A program made the translations under genes and the position numbers. Source: Progne subis subis (Eukaryota; Chordata; Aves; Passeriformes; Hirundinidae). Taken from it: DNA of 64,000 bases. The DNA lies in contig JAKJHU010001643.1 of the NCBI GenBank assembly GCA_022316685.1, positions 1-64,000 of the forward strand, given 5' to 3'. Below, piece after piece: positions 31,081-43,161 of the stretch (position 1 is its first letter; every line of letters begins with the position of its first letter). The notes under the pieces are model-generated. The model saw nothing but the letters and a program-made list of their open reading frames with translations, did no database searches and was not told where the DNA came from.

Positions 31081-31852
31081 TGGGTGTGGGAGGGGAATTT
31101 CTATGGGAATGTGGGATTCAGAAATGGGGGGACTTGGGAAGGCCGGAATTCCCATGGGATTTCCATGGCTGGATCTCACTCTTATCCCAGTCAGGTGAGA
31201 ATTCCATGGATGGCTCTCCCCACTACCAACTGCCATGGGAATTCCATGGGGAAATGATTTGAATCGATGACCAATCCAATGACAGCAGTGAAATGAGAAG
31301 CAATCCCTGCTGGGATTGCATGGGACACAAACACCAATCCTTTCCCCAGGCCGGCTCTGTTGTGCCCGTGGCAGCGCCAGGGGAGTGCCCTGTCCCTGCC
31401 CTGAGCCCAGCACGAGCCTTTCCTCGGGTGTTCCTGCCCTGCCCGGGGCAGGAGGGCACTGCCGGAGCGGCTTTGGTGGCCCCGGGCACCCAGATGGCTC
31501 CAGCCACTGCAGGTGGCTCCTTGGGAATGTTCCAGAGCAAAGCTTCAAGCAAACAACACTTTGTGGAGGGGATTCTCCCCCCTTGGCCTGTGCTGGGAGC
31601 CCAAGGGCAACAGCCCGGGCACAACAGCCCAAAGTGCTGGAGCTCAGTGTCCCTGGGCCAGGCCGTGTTCCCTGGCTGTCCTGTGTCCCTCAACTGTCCC
31701 CTGTCCCTCGGCTGTGCCCTGTCCCTCAGCTCTGTGGGGCCGGGGGTGGCAGCAGGACCCGGGGCAGCCCTGGGGGAGAACAACCCTGAGCCCCAGCTGG
31801 GCCAGTCCCCCCAGTTCCCCCTGGGTGGCCCAGGTCACTCCCAACATGGGCC
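31081..31852. other. Intergenic, no gene recognised
   Basis: Short CATGGGAATTCCATGG-type imperfect repeats occur at 31140-31260. From 31660 CCCTGTCCCTCAGCTGTGCC-type repeats appear. No class I alpha-3 exon or other coding signal is seen. Confidence 0.5.
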
Positions 31853-32780
31853 CTGTGGCTCCCAGTCACCCCCAGTATGATCCCATTCACTCCCACTATG
31901 GCTCCAGTCCTTCCTAGTTTGATTCCAGTGTGAACCCAGTCACTCCTAATATGGTGCCATTTGTCCCCAGCATGGTCCCAGTTGCACCCAGTCACCCAGT
32001 AAGGTTCCAATCACTCCCAGATACTCCCAGTATTATTCCTGTAACTGCCTTTATGGTTCCTCTGCGATCCCAGTCACTCCTGGTCTCTGCCAGGAAATCC
32101 CAGTTTATTTCCACTGACTCCCATTTGCTCCTAGTAGCTTCCAACATGATTTCCTACTCAGAGCCACTCCCAGTCAACTCCAGCATGATTCCAGTCCCTC
32201 CTTGTATATCCCAGTTTCCTTTTCCTCAACATTGCCCTCAGCCTGCTCCCAGTCACTCCCAGTATGATCCCAGAATGACCCCAGTCACCCTCAGTGTGCT
32301 GCCAGTTGCTCCCAGTATGATCCCAGTTGTCCCCAGCATGGTCCCATTTCCTCCCAGTGTAATCCCAGTTGCACAGATCCAGTCACTCCCAGTATGATGT
32401 TATTCTGAAGCCATCATGGTCCCAGCTGCCCCCAGTATTGTCTCAGTAGCTCCCAGTTCCTCCCAGTCTGGTCCCAGTTGCTCTCAGTGGCCCTAACATA
32501 GACCCAGTCATTTCAAGTATGATCCCAGTATGAGTCACCATGATCCTAGTCTCCACCAGCATGGTCCCAGTCAAACCCAGTTGCCTCCAGTACAGACCCA
32601 GTCACTTCCAGTCCCTCTCAGTGTGTTCCCAGTCACCCCAATATAGTCACAGACATTCCCAGTATATCCCAGTTGCCCTCAGCATACTCATAGTCATTCC
32701 CAGACACATCAACTTGTCCCAGTAAGGTTCCAGTTTCCACCAGTATGATCCCAGTCACTCTCAGTCCAATCCCAGTATAT
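31853..32780. repeat. Tandem array, reverse complement of the 25.8-kb array
   Basis: Units such as CCCAGTATGATCCCAGTCAC, TCCCAGT and CATGGTCCCAGT repeat for about 900 bases. They are the inverse of the ACTGGGATCATACTGGG units at 25833-26740, so the class I remnant lies between inverted arrays. Confidence 0.85.
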
Positions 32781-34107
32781 CCCAGTTGGTCCCACATTGA
32801 TCCCTGTTCCCCAGTTCTGGTCCTGCTGTGTCCCAGTGTGCTCTGATCCTGCTCCCAGTGCACACCAGTACCGGGCCCGGTGTACCCCGGTGTATCCAGT
32901 AGGATTCCTGCCTGACCCAAGCACTGCACTTACGGCTCCAGCATTGCTTTCCAACAAAAACAGAGGAAGGCAAACTGTGTGTAACTCATGGTATTTTACA
33001 GTGTCCAAAACTTGCCAAGTCATGGATATTAGAGATAAGATCCATCTGGAATTATGGGAAGGAGAAGTAGTGCAAGATGGAAAAGGGTAGCATAGAAATA
33101 AACAGAGGGAAACATTTTGGTTTATTTCTTTTCATTTTCATTTCACTTCTGGAAAGCTGTTTCAGTTTTCAGGAATCTTCTCCACAGTCCTGTCTGCTCT
33201 TTTCAAGAACCTTTCCTGGAGAATGAGATGCAGCTTCTGTCACAAGATGTGCCACCAACTGCAGCTTCTCTTGGCTTGCCACACCGTGTGTGCAGCACGA
33301 CTCTTGCAGCAAAGCAAGATAAATGTATGGAGAACTTTACAACTTGTTCTTTCTTTTCCTTGTGGACTGGGGACTTGTGCCATTGGTAAGGTTTTCATTG
33401 TTACTGTTCTACCCTAAGAAAACATGATGGGGTACCAGGAATTGTTAGGGAATACAAGCCTGGCTGAATGCAGAGAAAGAATCTCCAGAGGCTGCAGCCT
33501 GGAGTGGAGTTGTGTGAAAATCATTCCAACATTTCCATGGGCGCCTGGAAAGTGATCTAGAGAATGAAAATGGGCTGACAGAGAGAGTTTGTTTCTGTGT
33601 TCAGTTTAGATGATTCTACATCTCTTGCATTGATATAAATCAAGAATACAATCAGTTCATGAGAAGCACCAGAACAAGGTGAACCTCTCCAAGGAGGTGA
33701 CTGAAAGAATCCGAAAATGAAAAATGCAGGGAATGACTGGGTGAACTTGGTCTGTAAGAATGGTTATTTTTTTCTAATAATTTCTAATCCATTCCCTCTG
33801 CTTTTGTCTTTCTGCAAAAGGCCATGTTCATCCCCGACGCCTCATGAAATGAGAAGCCTGAGCTTGTGGAACTGCCTGAAAGATGCCCTGTTCCTCTGCA
33901 GGGATACTCAGTCTGAAACAGGAGTCTGAGCTCTCTCTGGGGAAGCCTCCTATGAGCTGGAATTTGTTTCATGCTGGGAGAGAAGGAGGTGAGGGAGAAT
34001 GATGAGTGCTGTGTGGCAGGAGGCAATTTCTGTGATGGTCTTTTGTCAGTTGATTCTATTTCAGCAGCAGCAACAGGGCTGTGTTTGAGTGCTGCAAATG
34101 TGGCCTG
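32781..34107. other. Intergenic, no gene recognised
   Basis: Mixed-composition sequence with only short, shifting open frames. No known repeat family or exon was recognised. It ends at the LTR of ERV-C. Confidence 0.4.
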
Positions 34108-34715
34108 TGTTCTGGAAAAAAATATAGAGAGTCAGAGACTTGCTGGTTTTGTATGTTTCTTTATTATCAAGCTTGGCCTTGGGGGAGAGCTTGCTTGCTC
34201 CCTTGGCAACGTGGAGGAGGAGGTACACACAGCTTCGCTTCACAGCAAAGCTGGGGACTCCCACCCCCCCTCACGGGCTTTTTCCCTTGCCGGGGAGTCC
34301 GTTTCGCTCGCTGATCAGGGGTCATCCAGCGATGGGGGACTCCTTCTCAGGTCACGGCGACTAAATAAGCTGCTTCGGCGGACCCCCGTACTCTTGCACT
34401 AGTCTAAAGTGCGACTACAGTCCTGGATTTTACTTTGGTTCCCTGCTTTTCAGAGTCTCTTGTTCTTGAGTTGTTCCCAGAATTCCAGTGTTCTTTTTAT
34501 TTGCATATTCAGACACTATCCGGCGAATGGGAGCAGAGATACAGGTAATAAGGTGAATTCTTAATTAACAAACAAGTAAATAAGGTGATAAATCAGTATT
34601 AAAACAGGAATAAGGCAAATTCTTTATACAGAACTAGCATTTACAATCTTAATGGAATTACTTAACAATTAAGTAACTAAAACATAGATTATTTGAATAG
34701 AATTTATTTATAACA
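34108..34715 (-). repeat. 3' LTR of ERV-C
   Basis: 608 bp from TGTTCTGG to TATAACA, with minus-strand AATAAAG near 34160. It differs from the 5' LTR at roughly a dozen positions. Confidence 0.9.
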
Positions 34716-34735
34716 ACTCCCCCCTCTATTTCTTT
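34716..34735 (-). other. Polypurine tract of ERV-C
   Basis: The minus strand reads AAAGAAATAGAGGGGGGAGT directly before the 3' LTR. Confidence 0.8.
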
Positions 34736-35046
34736 GATCGAGCTTTAGCTCGCATCAATTTGTCAAAGCATAACCAAGTATCTCCTATAGGACATTCCCC
34801 AAACAGGCGCTGTGCATAACTAGCTGTGTTTTTTGTGGTCCAATAAACTTTTCCATCCTCTTGGCAAGTATTCAACTGGGAGTGGTCAAAGCAGTTTGGG
34901 TTCACGTTAGTATGGACCCTGAATAAGGATCTGAGATCCTCTCCATCGTACACTGGATGGTAGCAGTTAGCACAGGCTTTTGTTTCATAGGTGTGCTTTA
35001 TGAACATCACCAGTACGATCCCTCCCAAGAGTCCGGTATGGGCCAT
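34726..35046 (-). CDS. 106-residue ORF in the env position of ERV-C
   Basis: The frame begins MAHTGLLGGIVLVMFIKH, a hydrophobic segment suitable as a signal peptide or anchor. About 85 residues follow with seven cysteines (CANC, NCF, NTC, GECP, WLCF) and a basic end (RAKARSKK) that overlaps the polypurine tract. It occupies the 3' position of env but is far too short and has no transmembrane subunit. It may be the N-terminus of a truncated surface protein or a small secreted product. I cannot assign a family. Confidence 0.5.
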   Translation of the reverse strand: MAHTGLLGGIVLVMFIKHTYETKACANCYHPVYDGEDLRSLFRVHTNVNPNCFDHSQLNTCQEDGKVYWTTKNTASYAQRLFGECPIGDTWLCFDKLMRAKARSKK

Positions 35047-35159
35047 CCTTCCTGGATCTCTTGCTCCACCCGGCCTTGCCTCTTGGAGTGGAGAGGTCTC
35101 CTAAAGAACCCACTTACATGCTTCCACTTCCCTTCCCTATTAATTTAGTTGCCCTTAGA

Positions 35160-35600
35160 GAATGTTCTGTAGGAGATTTACTCTTTTTTTTTTTCTTAAA
35201 AAAAACTTTACACTCTTTTAATTTTTCTATTACTTAAATTTGTTCAAACTGCTACTTATAGAACTTAACAACTTTTAAAATTAACATATAAAAAATCTTA
35301 AACTTATTTAAATCACTATTTATAAAACCTAAACAATATTTAAACTTAATAAAAAACCCTTATACTTTTTCTATTACTTAAACTTATTTAAATTGCTATT
35401 CATAAAACTTACAATTTAAAAATTATTATAAAAAAACCCTTAAACTTACTTAAATTCTTACTTATAAAAAAGACTTAAACTATATGTAAAATTAATACAA
35501 AAAAAACTTATACCCCTTTTTAATATATCTATTACTTAAACATATCTAAAATTGCTAATTACAAAAACTGACTTAGGTTTACAGAAATTAACCCTTATTG
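35160..35600. repeat. AT-rich degenerate tandem repeat inside ERV-C
   Basis: Between the small ORF and the end of pol lies a stretch built from variants of CTTAAACTTATTTAAATTGC and TTATAAAACTTA, repeating at roughly 60 and 120 bp. It is free of coding signals and contrasts in composition with the rest of the provirus. It occupies the place of env. Confidence 0.7.
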
Positions 35601-35682
35601 TGCCCCCCCCCCCCTTTTTTTTGAGTTCGTTGATATGGGAGAGGCAACTGAAACAAAAGGTTTTCACAGTCTCTGTTATCTC

Positions 35683-38600
35683 TTATTTCTTTTTAAAGGT
35701 TAATTTCAAGTCTTTCGGGTGTGGTGTTACTGTCCACTCGGTTTCATCCGGTGAGGGTGCTGAACTCGGGTTCTCTCCAGGAGGGGGTACTGGCCCTTTA
35801 ACTCTGGTGATGTGGGTCCATCCTTTTTCCTTAGTGCGCACTGCTGTGTGAGTTGTTAACAGTACTTGGTAGGGACCTTCAAACTTCGGGGTCAGCGGGG
35901 TATTAGTCCACGTTTTGATCAATACCCAGTCTCCAGGATTGATATTATGCACATTTGCATCCAAAGGGGAAGTTTGAGGAAGATAGCCTTTCTTTCTGAG
36001 ATTTTCTAAGGTTTGTCCAATGGTTTTTAGATATTTTCTAGTGATTTCCTCTCCTTCCAGGTAGTCTTTAGAACTATAAGGAGATAACAAAAAGGGAAGC
36101 CCAAATAACATTTCATATGGTGACACTCCTAGATCTGCTCGTGGCTGTGTTCTGATTCGTAGTAATGCTAGGGGTAAGCATTTAAGCCAATTTAGTTGAG
36201 TTTCTGCTATTAGTTTAGTCAGTACATTTTTAATGGTTTTGTTCATCCTTTCTACTCTGCCTGAGCTTTGGGGATGCCATGGGGTGTGTAACCTCCATTT
36301 TATCCCTAAGGCTTGTGTTACCTGTTGTAGAATTTGTGCTGTGAAATGTGGCCCTCTGTCTGAATCAATATTATTTATCAGCCCATACCGAGGGAGGATA
36401 TCTTCTAATATGATTTTTGTTACTACTTCTGCTGTTTCCTTTTTGTAGGGAATGCCTCTACCCAATGGGTAAGGTGATCTATGATCACTAACAAGTGTTT
36501 GTACCCTTGAACAGGGGGCATCTCAGTAAAATCAATTTGCACGTTCTGGAAGGGCCTTAAGGCTAACTCCCTCCCTCCAGGCTCAGTTTTTCTCATAACT
36601 TTTTGATTTATTTTCTGACATATTATACATCCCTGAGTAACTGCTTTTGCTAATTCGTGTACTCCAATACATAGGTTTTCCCTTAGGAAATGGTCACATA
36701 ACCCCTGGGTTCCCCAGTGGGTTAAATTATGTATTTCTGTAAGTATTTTTCTGGCTAGGGCTTTATTTAAGAATTTCCGTCCGTCAGCTGTTAACCACAC
36801 TCCGTGTTCCCCCTGGTGTAATCCTAATTCTTTTATTGCTTTCTGCTCTTTTTTACTAAACACTTGCTCTATCCTTTCTTCTTCTTTTTTGGTATTTTCT
36901 CCAATTTGAGGATTTTTACTGGTTCTCCTGGTTCTAAAGCTGCTTCTCTGGCTGTTTTATCAGCTAACTGGTTTCCCCTTATCTCGGGCATATCTCCCTT
37001 TTGATGTCCTTTTATGTGAACTACTGCAATTTCTACTGGTTTTTGTAAAGATTTTAACACTGACTTTATTAATTCTGTGTGTATTAAGTTTTTCCCTTTT
37101 GAATTTAAATATCCCCGTCCTTCCCAAATTTTCCCAAATGTGTGCACGATACCAAAGGCATATCTAGAGTCTGTGTAAATGGTCCCTCGGTCATCTTTAA
37201 GTAAGTCTAGCCCTCTCTTTAGTGCATATATTTCACAGCACTGTGCTGACCAATTACTTGGTAACTTTCCCTTTTCTAAAACTTTCATTTTCTCTCCCTC
37301 AATCACAGAGTATCCTGATATTCTTTTCCCTTCCACCACTCGGGATGACCCATCTGTGAACAACACTCTCCCATATGGAAGGGGTGTATCCTCTAAATCT
37401 TCCCTTACTTTTGTCTGCATATCAATGAGTTCTAGGCAATGGTGTTCTATTTCTTCAGTGGGCTCACCAGAGAGAAATTGAGCTGGATTTAAGCTTTTTG
37501 ATGTTGTTAGTTCTAGGTTATTTGAATTTATCAGTATAATTTCATATTTTAGGATTCTAGAATCTGTGAGCCACTTTTGAGCTCTTTGACTTAAGATTGT
37601 TTTCAAATCATGTGGAGTATGTATCTTTATCTTTCCCTGTAATGTTAACTTTTGAGCTTCTTCTATTAAAATAGCTGCAGCTGCAACTGCTTGGAGACAA
37701 GCCGGCCATCCCCTAGCAACCGGATCTAACAGTTTTGATAAAAATGCTACAGGTTTTCGGTATCCTCCCCATTCTTGGGTTAAAACTCCGTATGCTATCC
37801 CTTCCTCAGTGTTTACAAATAAATCAAACTCCTTTTTAAGATCTGGTAAGCTTAAAACTGGTGCTGAGGATAATTTCTCTTTTAGATCCTTGCAGCTGCC
37901 TCTCGTCACTCTCTGTCCAATTCATTGGTTCCTGGTCTATTAATTTATCATAAAGAAATTTGACCCCTTGAGTGTACTTATCTATCCAGTGCTTGCAGTA
38001 TCCAAACAGGCCTAGAAGTTTCCTTATGTCTCTCTTAGTTTTTGGAGGTGATATAGACACTATTCCTGAAATTCTTGCAGGGCTTAACCTTTTACTCCCC
38101 TTTCCGATTATGTGTCCTAAATAAGTGACTTCATTTTCTACAAACTGTAGTTTACTCTGAGATACTTTTAACCCCTTTTCTCCAAGAAAGTTTAGAAGTT
38201 GTATACTTACATCTTTAACTTCTTTCTGTCTCCCCTGATATTAATAAATCATCCACGTATTGCAAAATTTGAACTCCTTCTTTGGGACTAAACTGTTCTA
38301 ATAATGTTTCTAGGGCCTGTCCAAGATATTTGGCGATTCCGTATACCCTGTGGTAACCGGGTCCACCTTAGCTGTTGTTTCCTTCCCCTGTCTGGATGTT
38401 CCCATTCAAAGGCGAACCAATCCCTACACTCTTCTGCTAGGGGACATGCCCAAAAAGCATCCTTTAAGTCTATCACTGTGAACCAGGTATGCTCTCTTGG
38501 AATTTTACTCAGCAAGGTATAGGGGTTAGGTACTACTGGGTGTCGAGCAATAGTTCTTTTATTTATTTCTCTCAAATCCTGGACTAATCTAAACTTTCCC

Positions 38601-39227
38601 TCATCTTTCTTTATGGCTAATATAGGGGTGTTATGAGGGGACATACACGGTTCTAAGATATTTTCTTTTAAAAGATGCTCAATTACTGAAGCTAGCCCTT
38701 TCTTTCCTTCTGGTGACATTGGGTATTGCTTAACTCTGATGGCAGGGGTATCTTTTTGCATTTCTATCTTAATGGGAGGGATATCTAAACACCCATATTT
38801 TCCCTCTGTAGCCCACACTTCTGGATTTATCTCTTGTATATCCCCTTGGGTCAGTTTCATGATATGCACAACCATTTTTCCATCTTTTGGGATAACTCCT
38901 ACCCCGAGCTGCACTTGTAAGTCTCTGCCTAGTAAATTGGTTTCTGTATGTGGTAAATAAAGAAAATCAGCTACACAGTGCTTTGAGTTCCCTTTAATCT
39001 CTACTCCTTCAACTATTAATGCTCGAAAGGGCCTCCCTTCAGCCCCTAACACTTCACAAGTTTTTGTCCCGATTGTTACCCCTGTTGGTAATTTCCTTAA
39101 ACTCGATATCAGCTCCTGTGTCTACTAAGAATTCATATTCTTCACTTTGGGGACCCACATCAAAGTTTACTAGAGGCTCATCTTGTTGTTCTATTGGGTC
39201 CCCTATTTTATAGAGCCTCTGACACCC
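35683..39227 (-). pseudogene. pol: ERV-C pro-pol (protease, RT, RNase H, integrase) with a few frameshifts
   Basis: After the UAG, protease has FLVDTGAD (intact catalytic triad) and LLGRDL, with one frameshift after DTGAD (near 39110). RT follows (38288-39052) with FTVIDLKDAFW, then LPQG; a shift lies near 38345 and YVDDLL near 38255. The connection and RNase H (36869-37909) keep all four acidic residues: LFTDGSS, CEIYALKRGL, YTDSRYAF and NQLADKTA. Integrase (36423-36863, continuing 35683-36465) has the HHCC finger (HNLTH, CIIC) and the DDE core (QIDFTEMP, DSDRGPHF, GRVERMNK), split by a one-base shift in an A run near 36450. Few lesions for an ERV; some may be sequencing errors. Confidence 0.85.
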
Positions 39228-41159
39228 CTAATCCTCCCCTTTCAGCACCCTCTCCAGGGCATCTTGCTCCCTTGCAATAGCCTCATCAAGTGATAATTTC
39301 TTACAATCCCTTTTTAAATGCCCTATTTCACCACAGTAATAACAAGTTCTATTCTCTCCTGGGTTACTTCTTTTTAAATTTACCCACGGTGGTACTATGG
39401 GTGACTTTGGTTCTTTAAATGAGGGTCTTGGTCCTCCCTCACTAGATTTCCAGGGGAGTTTTTCTGGTTTTCTGCTACTCCAGTACTTTCTCTTGCTACA
39501 GCTACCATAATGCGAGCCTTGGCTTTAGCTTTTTCTTCTTCTCTCCTCAGGTAAACTCTTAAGGCTTCTTTTAATAATTCATTAATACTTTTCTCCTGCC
39601 AATCTTCAATTTTTTCTAATTTTCTCCGTATATCTGGCCATGACTTTGTTACAAACTGCACTTTTAGAATTACTTGTCCCTCAGGACTATCAGGGTCTAT
39701 GCTTGAATATAATTGAAAATTTCTTTTTAATCGATTTAGCCAAGTGGCAGGAGTCTCATCTTTTTCTTGGGACCCATCAAAAGCTAATTTAGTATTATTC
39801 CCTCTGGGGACAGATTCTCTTATACCTCTTACTATCAAGGACCTATAGTCTCTCATATTTTGTCTTTCCTCTTCTCGATTTGGGTCCCACCCTGGGTCAG
39901 TATCGGTAATTTATGATCTCCAGGTGGCCCCAACCTATTTTCCCTTTCCCAGATTCTGATACTTGCTGTTCTAATCATTCGTATTTCCTCAGGGGAGAAC
40001 AAGATGTTTAATATAGAATTTAACTCTCCCCATGTATAAACATTGGGCCCAAGGAATTGGTCTACCTGTGTGGCAATACCTATGGGATCTTCAACTAAAT
40101 TTCCTAGCTCTTCTTAAATCCTCTTACTTCAGAGGCTGTTAATGGGGCATTTACAAATCCCACTCCTCCAATTACTCCTCCCATAGGCACTTCCCTGAGG
40201 GGAAAAAGTTTTCTGGCTTTAAGGCTTTTGACCTTGTGTTACAATAGGGTCCTTCACTTACATTATTAACTGATAACACTGGCTGAGTTAGGAATTCCTG
40301 GGGAATTCCAGGAGAACGGGATGACTCACAGGAGTCTGTAGGGGTTTTGGTTAACTCCCAATTAGGGGTGGCAGGGGAATTACTGTAGGTGAGGGGGAGG
40401 TAGTAAAATCTGTAGGGGGAGAAACAGAGGATGGTACTGTGGGAGGAAGGGGGGCTAGGGAAGAGGTTGTGTTTTGGGAAACTGAGGGGTTATAACTGGG
40501 GCTAAAGAATTTGACTATTGGAAGGAGGTGGCAAAGGGGCTGTTGGGAGAGAAGGGGGAGAAGGTACTAAGGACTGGGGAGGAGAGGTGTTAAGGGGGGT
40601 GATGATGGAACCACTGGGGGAAGAGGAGGAGAGGGTTCTGAAGGAGTTTGAGTTTGACTCGGGGAAGTTAGTAGGGGAACTGGGACAGGATTTTGAGGGA
40701 CTTGGGGCACCTCTGGGTAAATTGGAGGGGGTAAATGGTCTAAAGGGTCCCATCTTTGATTAGTTTCTGTTCTTTCCTCTTTCTGTTCTTTCTTTCACAC
40801 TTTTCTTTTTCTTTTAATTTGCAGACTTTTATATTCTCTTTACTCGTGGCTCTCTTTTGCCAACAAGCAGCATAAGCTAACTGGTTTACGTCTGGATCTT
40901 CCTGAGTTCTTAGGTAGTGGTTTAACTGATAGCACATCCACTCATCATGTGTTCCAAACCATGGCCACTCTCCTGGTAATTTTAATTTTGGCCAGACTTC
41001 TGTGCAATAAAACACCATTTTAACCTGATCTAGTCCTTTTGTGGCCTCTAAAGAATCCCATTTAGCTAAAAGTTGTTCTAAGGGACTACCGGGTGGAATA
41101 CTCTTTACTTTGTTATTCTCCTTTTGGGATTTCTTTTTCTTACTAGTACATTGTCCCAT
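39228..41159 (-). pseudogene. gag: ERV-C gag with UAG terminator
   Basis: The probable start is MGQCTSKKKK at 41159: Gly2 suits myristoylation and the lysine run suits membrane binding by matrix. Matrix continues with EVWPKLKLPGEWPWFGTH. A serine/proline-rich spacer follows (40300-40753), then capsid, whose C-terminal part is open at 39395-39856 (DETPATWLNRLKRNFQLYSS and an EKIEDWQEKSINELLKEAL segment). Nucleocapsid has one zinc knuckle CYYCGEIGHLKRDC near 39325. Gag ends ..KGED UAG GGG UGU CAG (39228-39230) with pol in the same frame, as in readthrough gammaretroviruses. Frameshifts occur around 40100-40250. Confidence 0.8.
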
Positions 41160-42100
41160 TTTCTTTAAACTGAAAAAAAATTTCAAAGGTGCCCTTTACT
41201 GACTGGCAACACAGGTTTTTTTAAGCAAAAAAAATTCTTCAGCTTTTCTCCCTTTACTTCAAATCTCCTGACTTAATTCTTGAACACTTCAACATAAAAC
41301 TCCTAAACTTTATGCTTTTCTACTCTTTCCTACACTTTTGCTTTCATTAGGGAACAAATTCTCCCTTTCTACTCACTTTCTCTAACCTTCCTCACTTTCT
41401 TGGACGCTCACACTTTACTTACACCAGGGGCTCAGACTCTCTTCTGACCCCTTTGAGGTGAGTCCTAATGACCTCACCCCCTATGTACCCCCGCGCCTTG
41501 CCTCACCCCTGAGACTCTGGACACGCTTTGCGGCGCACGACAGGGTCCCTAGTACTGGCATCCCCTTCCGGGCCTCAGGGCCTTCCCACGCCTTAGCCCC
41601 CGCCGGGCCGGACACCTTCAGTCCGAACCCCGGACTAGACTGCCCTGTCACTAGTACCGTCCCCTCTTCACTTTTTGAAACGGAGGTAAGAGGTCAAGAC
41701 TCCGCACGGGTTACCTGGGGGGGTATCCCTTCCTTGTTTCCAAGGATCAACCCGCAGGGCCCGACCCCTTTGCCTTCCACCAGGACTGGCTTGACTACTT
41801 CTCCCCAGCGAAGCAGCCTCGGCAAGAGGGATGAGTGTGTGTGTGCAGGATGCCCGCCTTGCCTCTACATTGACTCCCCACCCCGGTGTCCTCGGGCTAT
41901 GGGTTTACGGCCTCCTCCCTGAGACCGCGGCAGCACACCCTCTCCGGTGCGTCTGGCTCAGTCCTGGGAAGCAGGGACTCTCATGAGCTCTCGGCACCCG
42001 CAGTGTCTGGGGACACCCTGTCAACCCTGGTACGGTTTTCCCGCCCCTCCAGGGACTCTAAACCCTCCTAGGCTACTCTAGCCTTTAAGGGGGGGGACCT

Positions 42101-42230
42101 GCCCCCAATGCGTGCCACTCACACTCTGTTTTCCCCTGCACGCCCGGGGGGGGTCTTTCTGCCCCTAATGCGTGCCACTCACACTCTGTTTTCCCCTGCA
42201 CGCCCAGGGGGGGGCTTTCTGCCCCTAAGG
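42101..42230 (-). repeat. 60-bp tandem duplication in ERV-C leader
   Basis: The unit AATGCGTGCCACTCACACTC through CACGCCC and a G run occurs twice with an exact 60-bp period, in the untranslated leader between primer site and gag. The surrounding leader (41190-42520) is GC-rich with no gene. Confidence 0.85.
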
Positions 42231-42526
42231 AGACGCCTCACTCATTAGTTTCTCTCGCTTCCCCCTTTTCCTGGTCGGCCCCCTCGCGGGAGTTCCGAAA
42301 CCGCAGTACCGAGGGGTCCACACTCATTTCCGGGGGTCCGAGCTGCCGGCCCCCGACTCTCTCACACTCCCACTCGCACGTCTCCTTTACCCGCCGCCGG
42401 AATGCTCACCCTCCGGCGCTCCTCCTCGTTGCCGGTCCCAGGCTGCTCCCGCTTGTCCAGCTGTCCCGGAGGTCCGAAGGGCGAGCGGCCGTCCCGTCCT
42501 CGGTCCCTCTTCAGGCGTGGCCAGAT

Positions 42527-42544
42527 CCCGTGGACGAGCCCCCA
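42527..42544 (-). other. Primer-binding site of ERV-C (tRNA-Pro-like)
   Basis: The minus strand starts TGGGGGCTCGTCC, identical to the first 13 bases of the tRNA-Pro primer site used by gammaretroviruses, then reads ACGGG where the canonical site has GGGAT. It lies five bases from the LTR end. Confidence 0.7.
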
Positions 42545-42549
42545 AAAAT

Positions 42550-43161
42550 TGTTCTGGAAAAAAAAAATAGAGAGTCAGAGACTTGCTGGTTTTGTATGTT
42601 TCTTTATTATCAAGCTTGGCCTTGGGGGAGAGCTTGCTTGCTCCCTTGGCAACGTGGAGGAGGAGGTACACACAGCTTCGCTTCACAGCAAAGCTGGGGA
42701 CTCCCACCCCCCCTCACGGGCTTTTTCCCCTTGCCGGGGAGTCCGTTTCGCGTCCTGATCAGGGGTCATCCAGCGATGGGGGACTCCTTCTCAGGTCACG
42801 GCGACTAAATAAAGCTGCTTCGGCGGACCCCCGTACTTCTTGCACTAGTCTAAAATGTGACTACAGTCCTGGATTTTACTTTGGTTCCCTGCTTTTCAGA
42901 GTCTCTTGTTCTTGAGTTGTTCCCAGAATTCCAGTGTTCTTTTTATTTGCATATTCAGACACTATCCGGCAAATGGGAGCAGAGATACAGGTAATAAGGT
43001 GAATTCTTAATTAACAAACAAGTAAATAAGGTGATAAATCAGTATTAAAACAGGAATAAGGCAAATTCTTTATACAGAAATAGCATTAACAATCTTAATG
43101 GAATTACTTAACAATTAAGTAACTAAAACATAGATTATTTGAATAGAATTTATTTATAACA
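42550..43161 (-). repeat. 5' LTR of ERV-C
   Basis: 612 bp, TGTTCTGG to TATAACA, almost the same as 34108-34715. It is followed immediately by SINE sequence. Confidence 0.9.

Larger units (their letters stand above)
34108..43161 (-). mobile_element. ERV family C provirus, env-deficient
   Basis: A minus-strand provirus with two LTRs about 98 percent identical by eye (34108-34715, 42550-43161), perfect TGTT...AACA ends, polypurine tract, tRNA-Pro-like primer site, gag and pol in one reading frame separated by UAG, and no full env. This is gammaretrovirus-like organisation. The near-identical LTRs suggest a recent insertion. The two outer flanks show no target duplication. Confidence 0.9.

Noticed and set aside
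31853..32780. Possible CRISPR-like or telomere-like array
   Set aside because: Units are degenerate, spacers are not unique, and the context is a vertebrate nuclear genome; it is a minisatellite.
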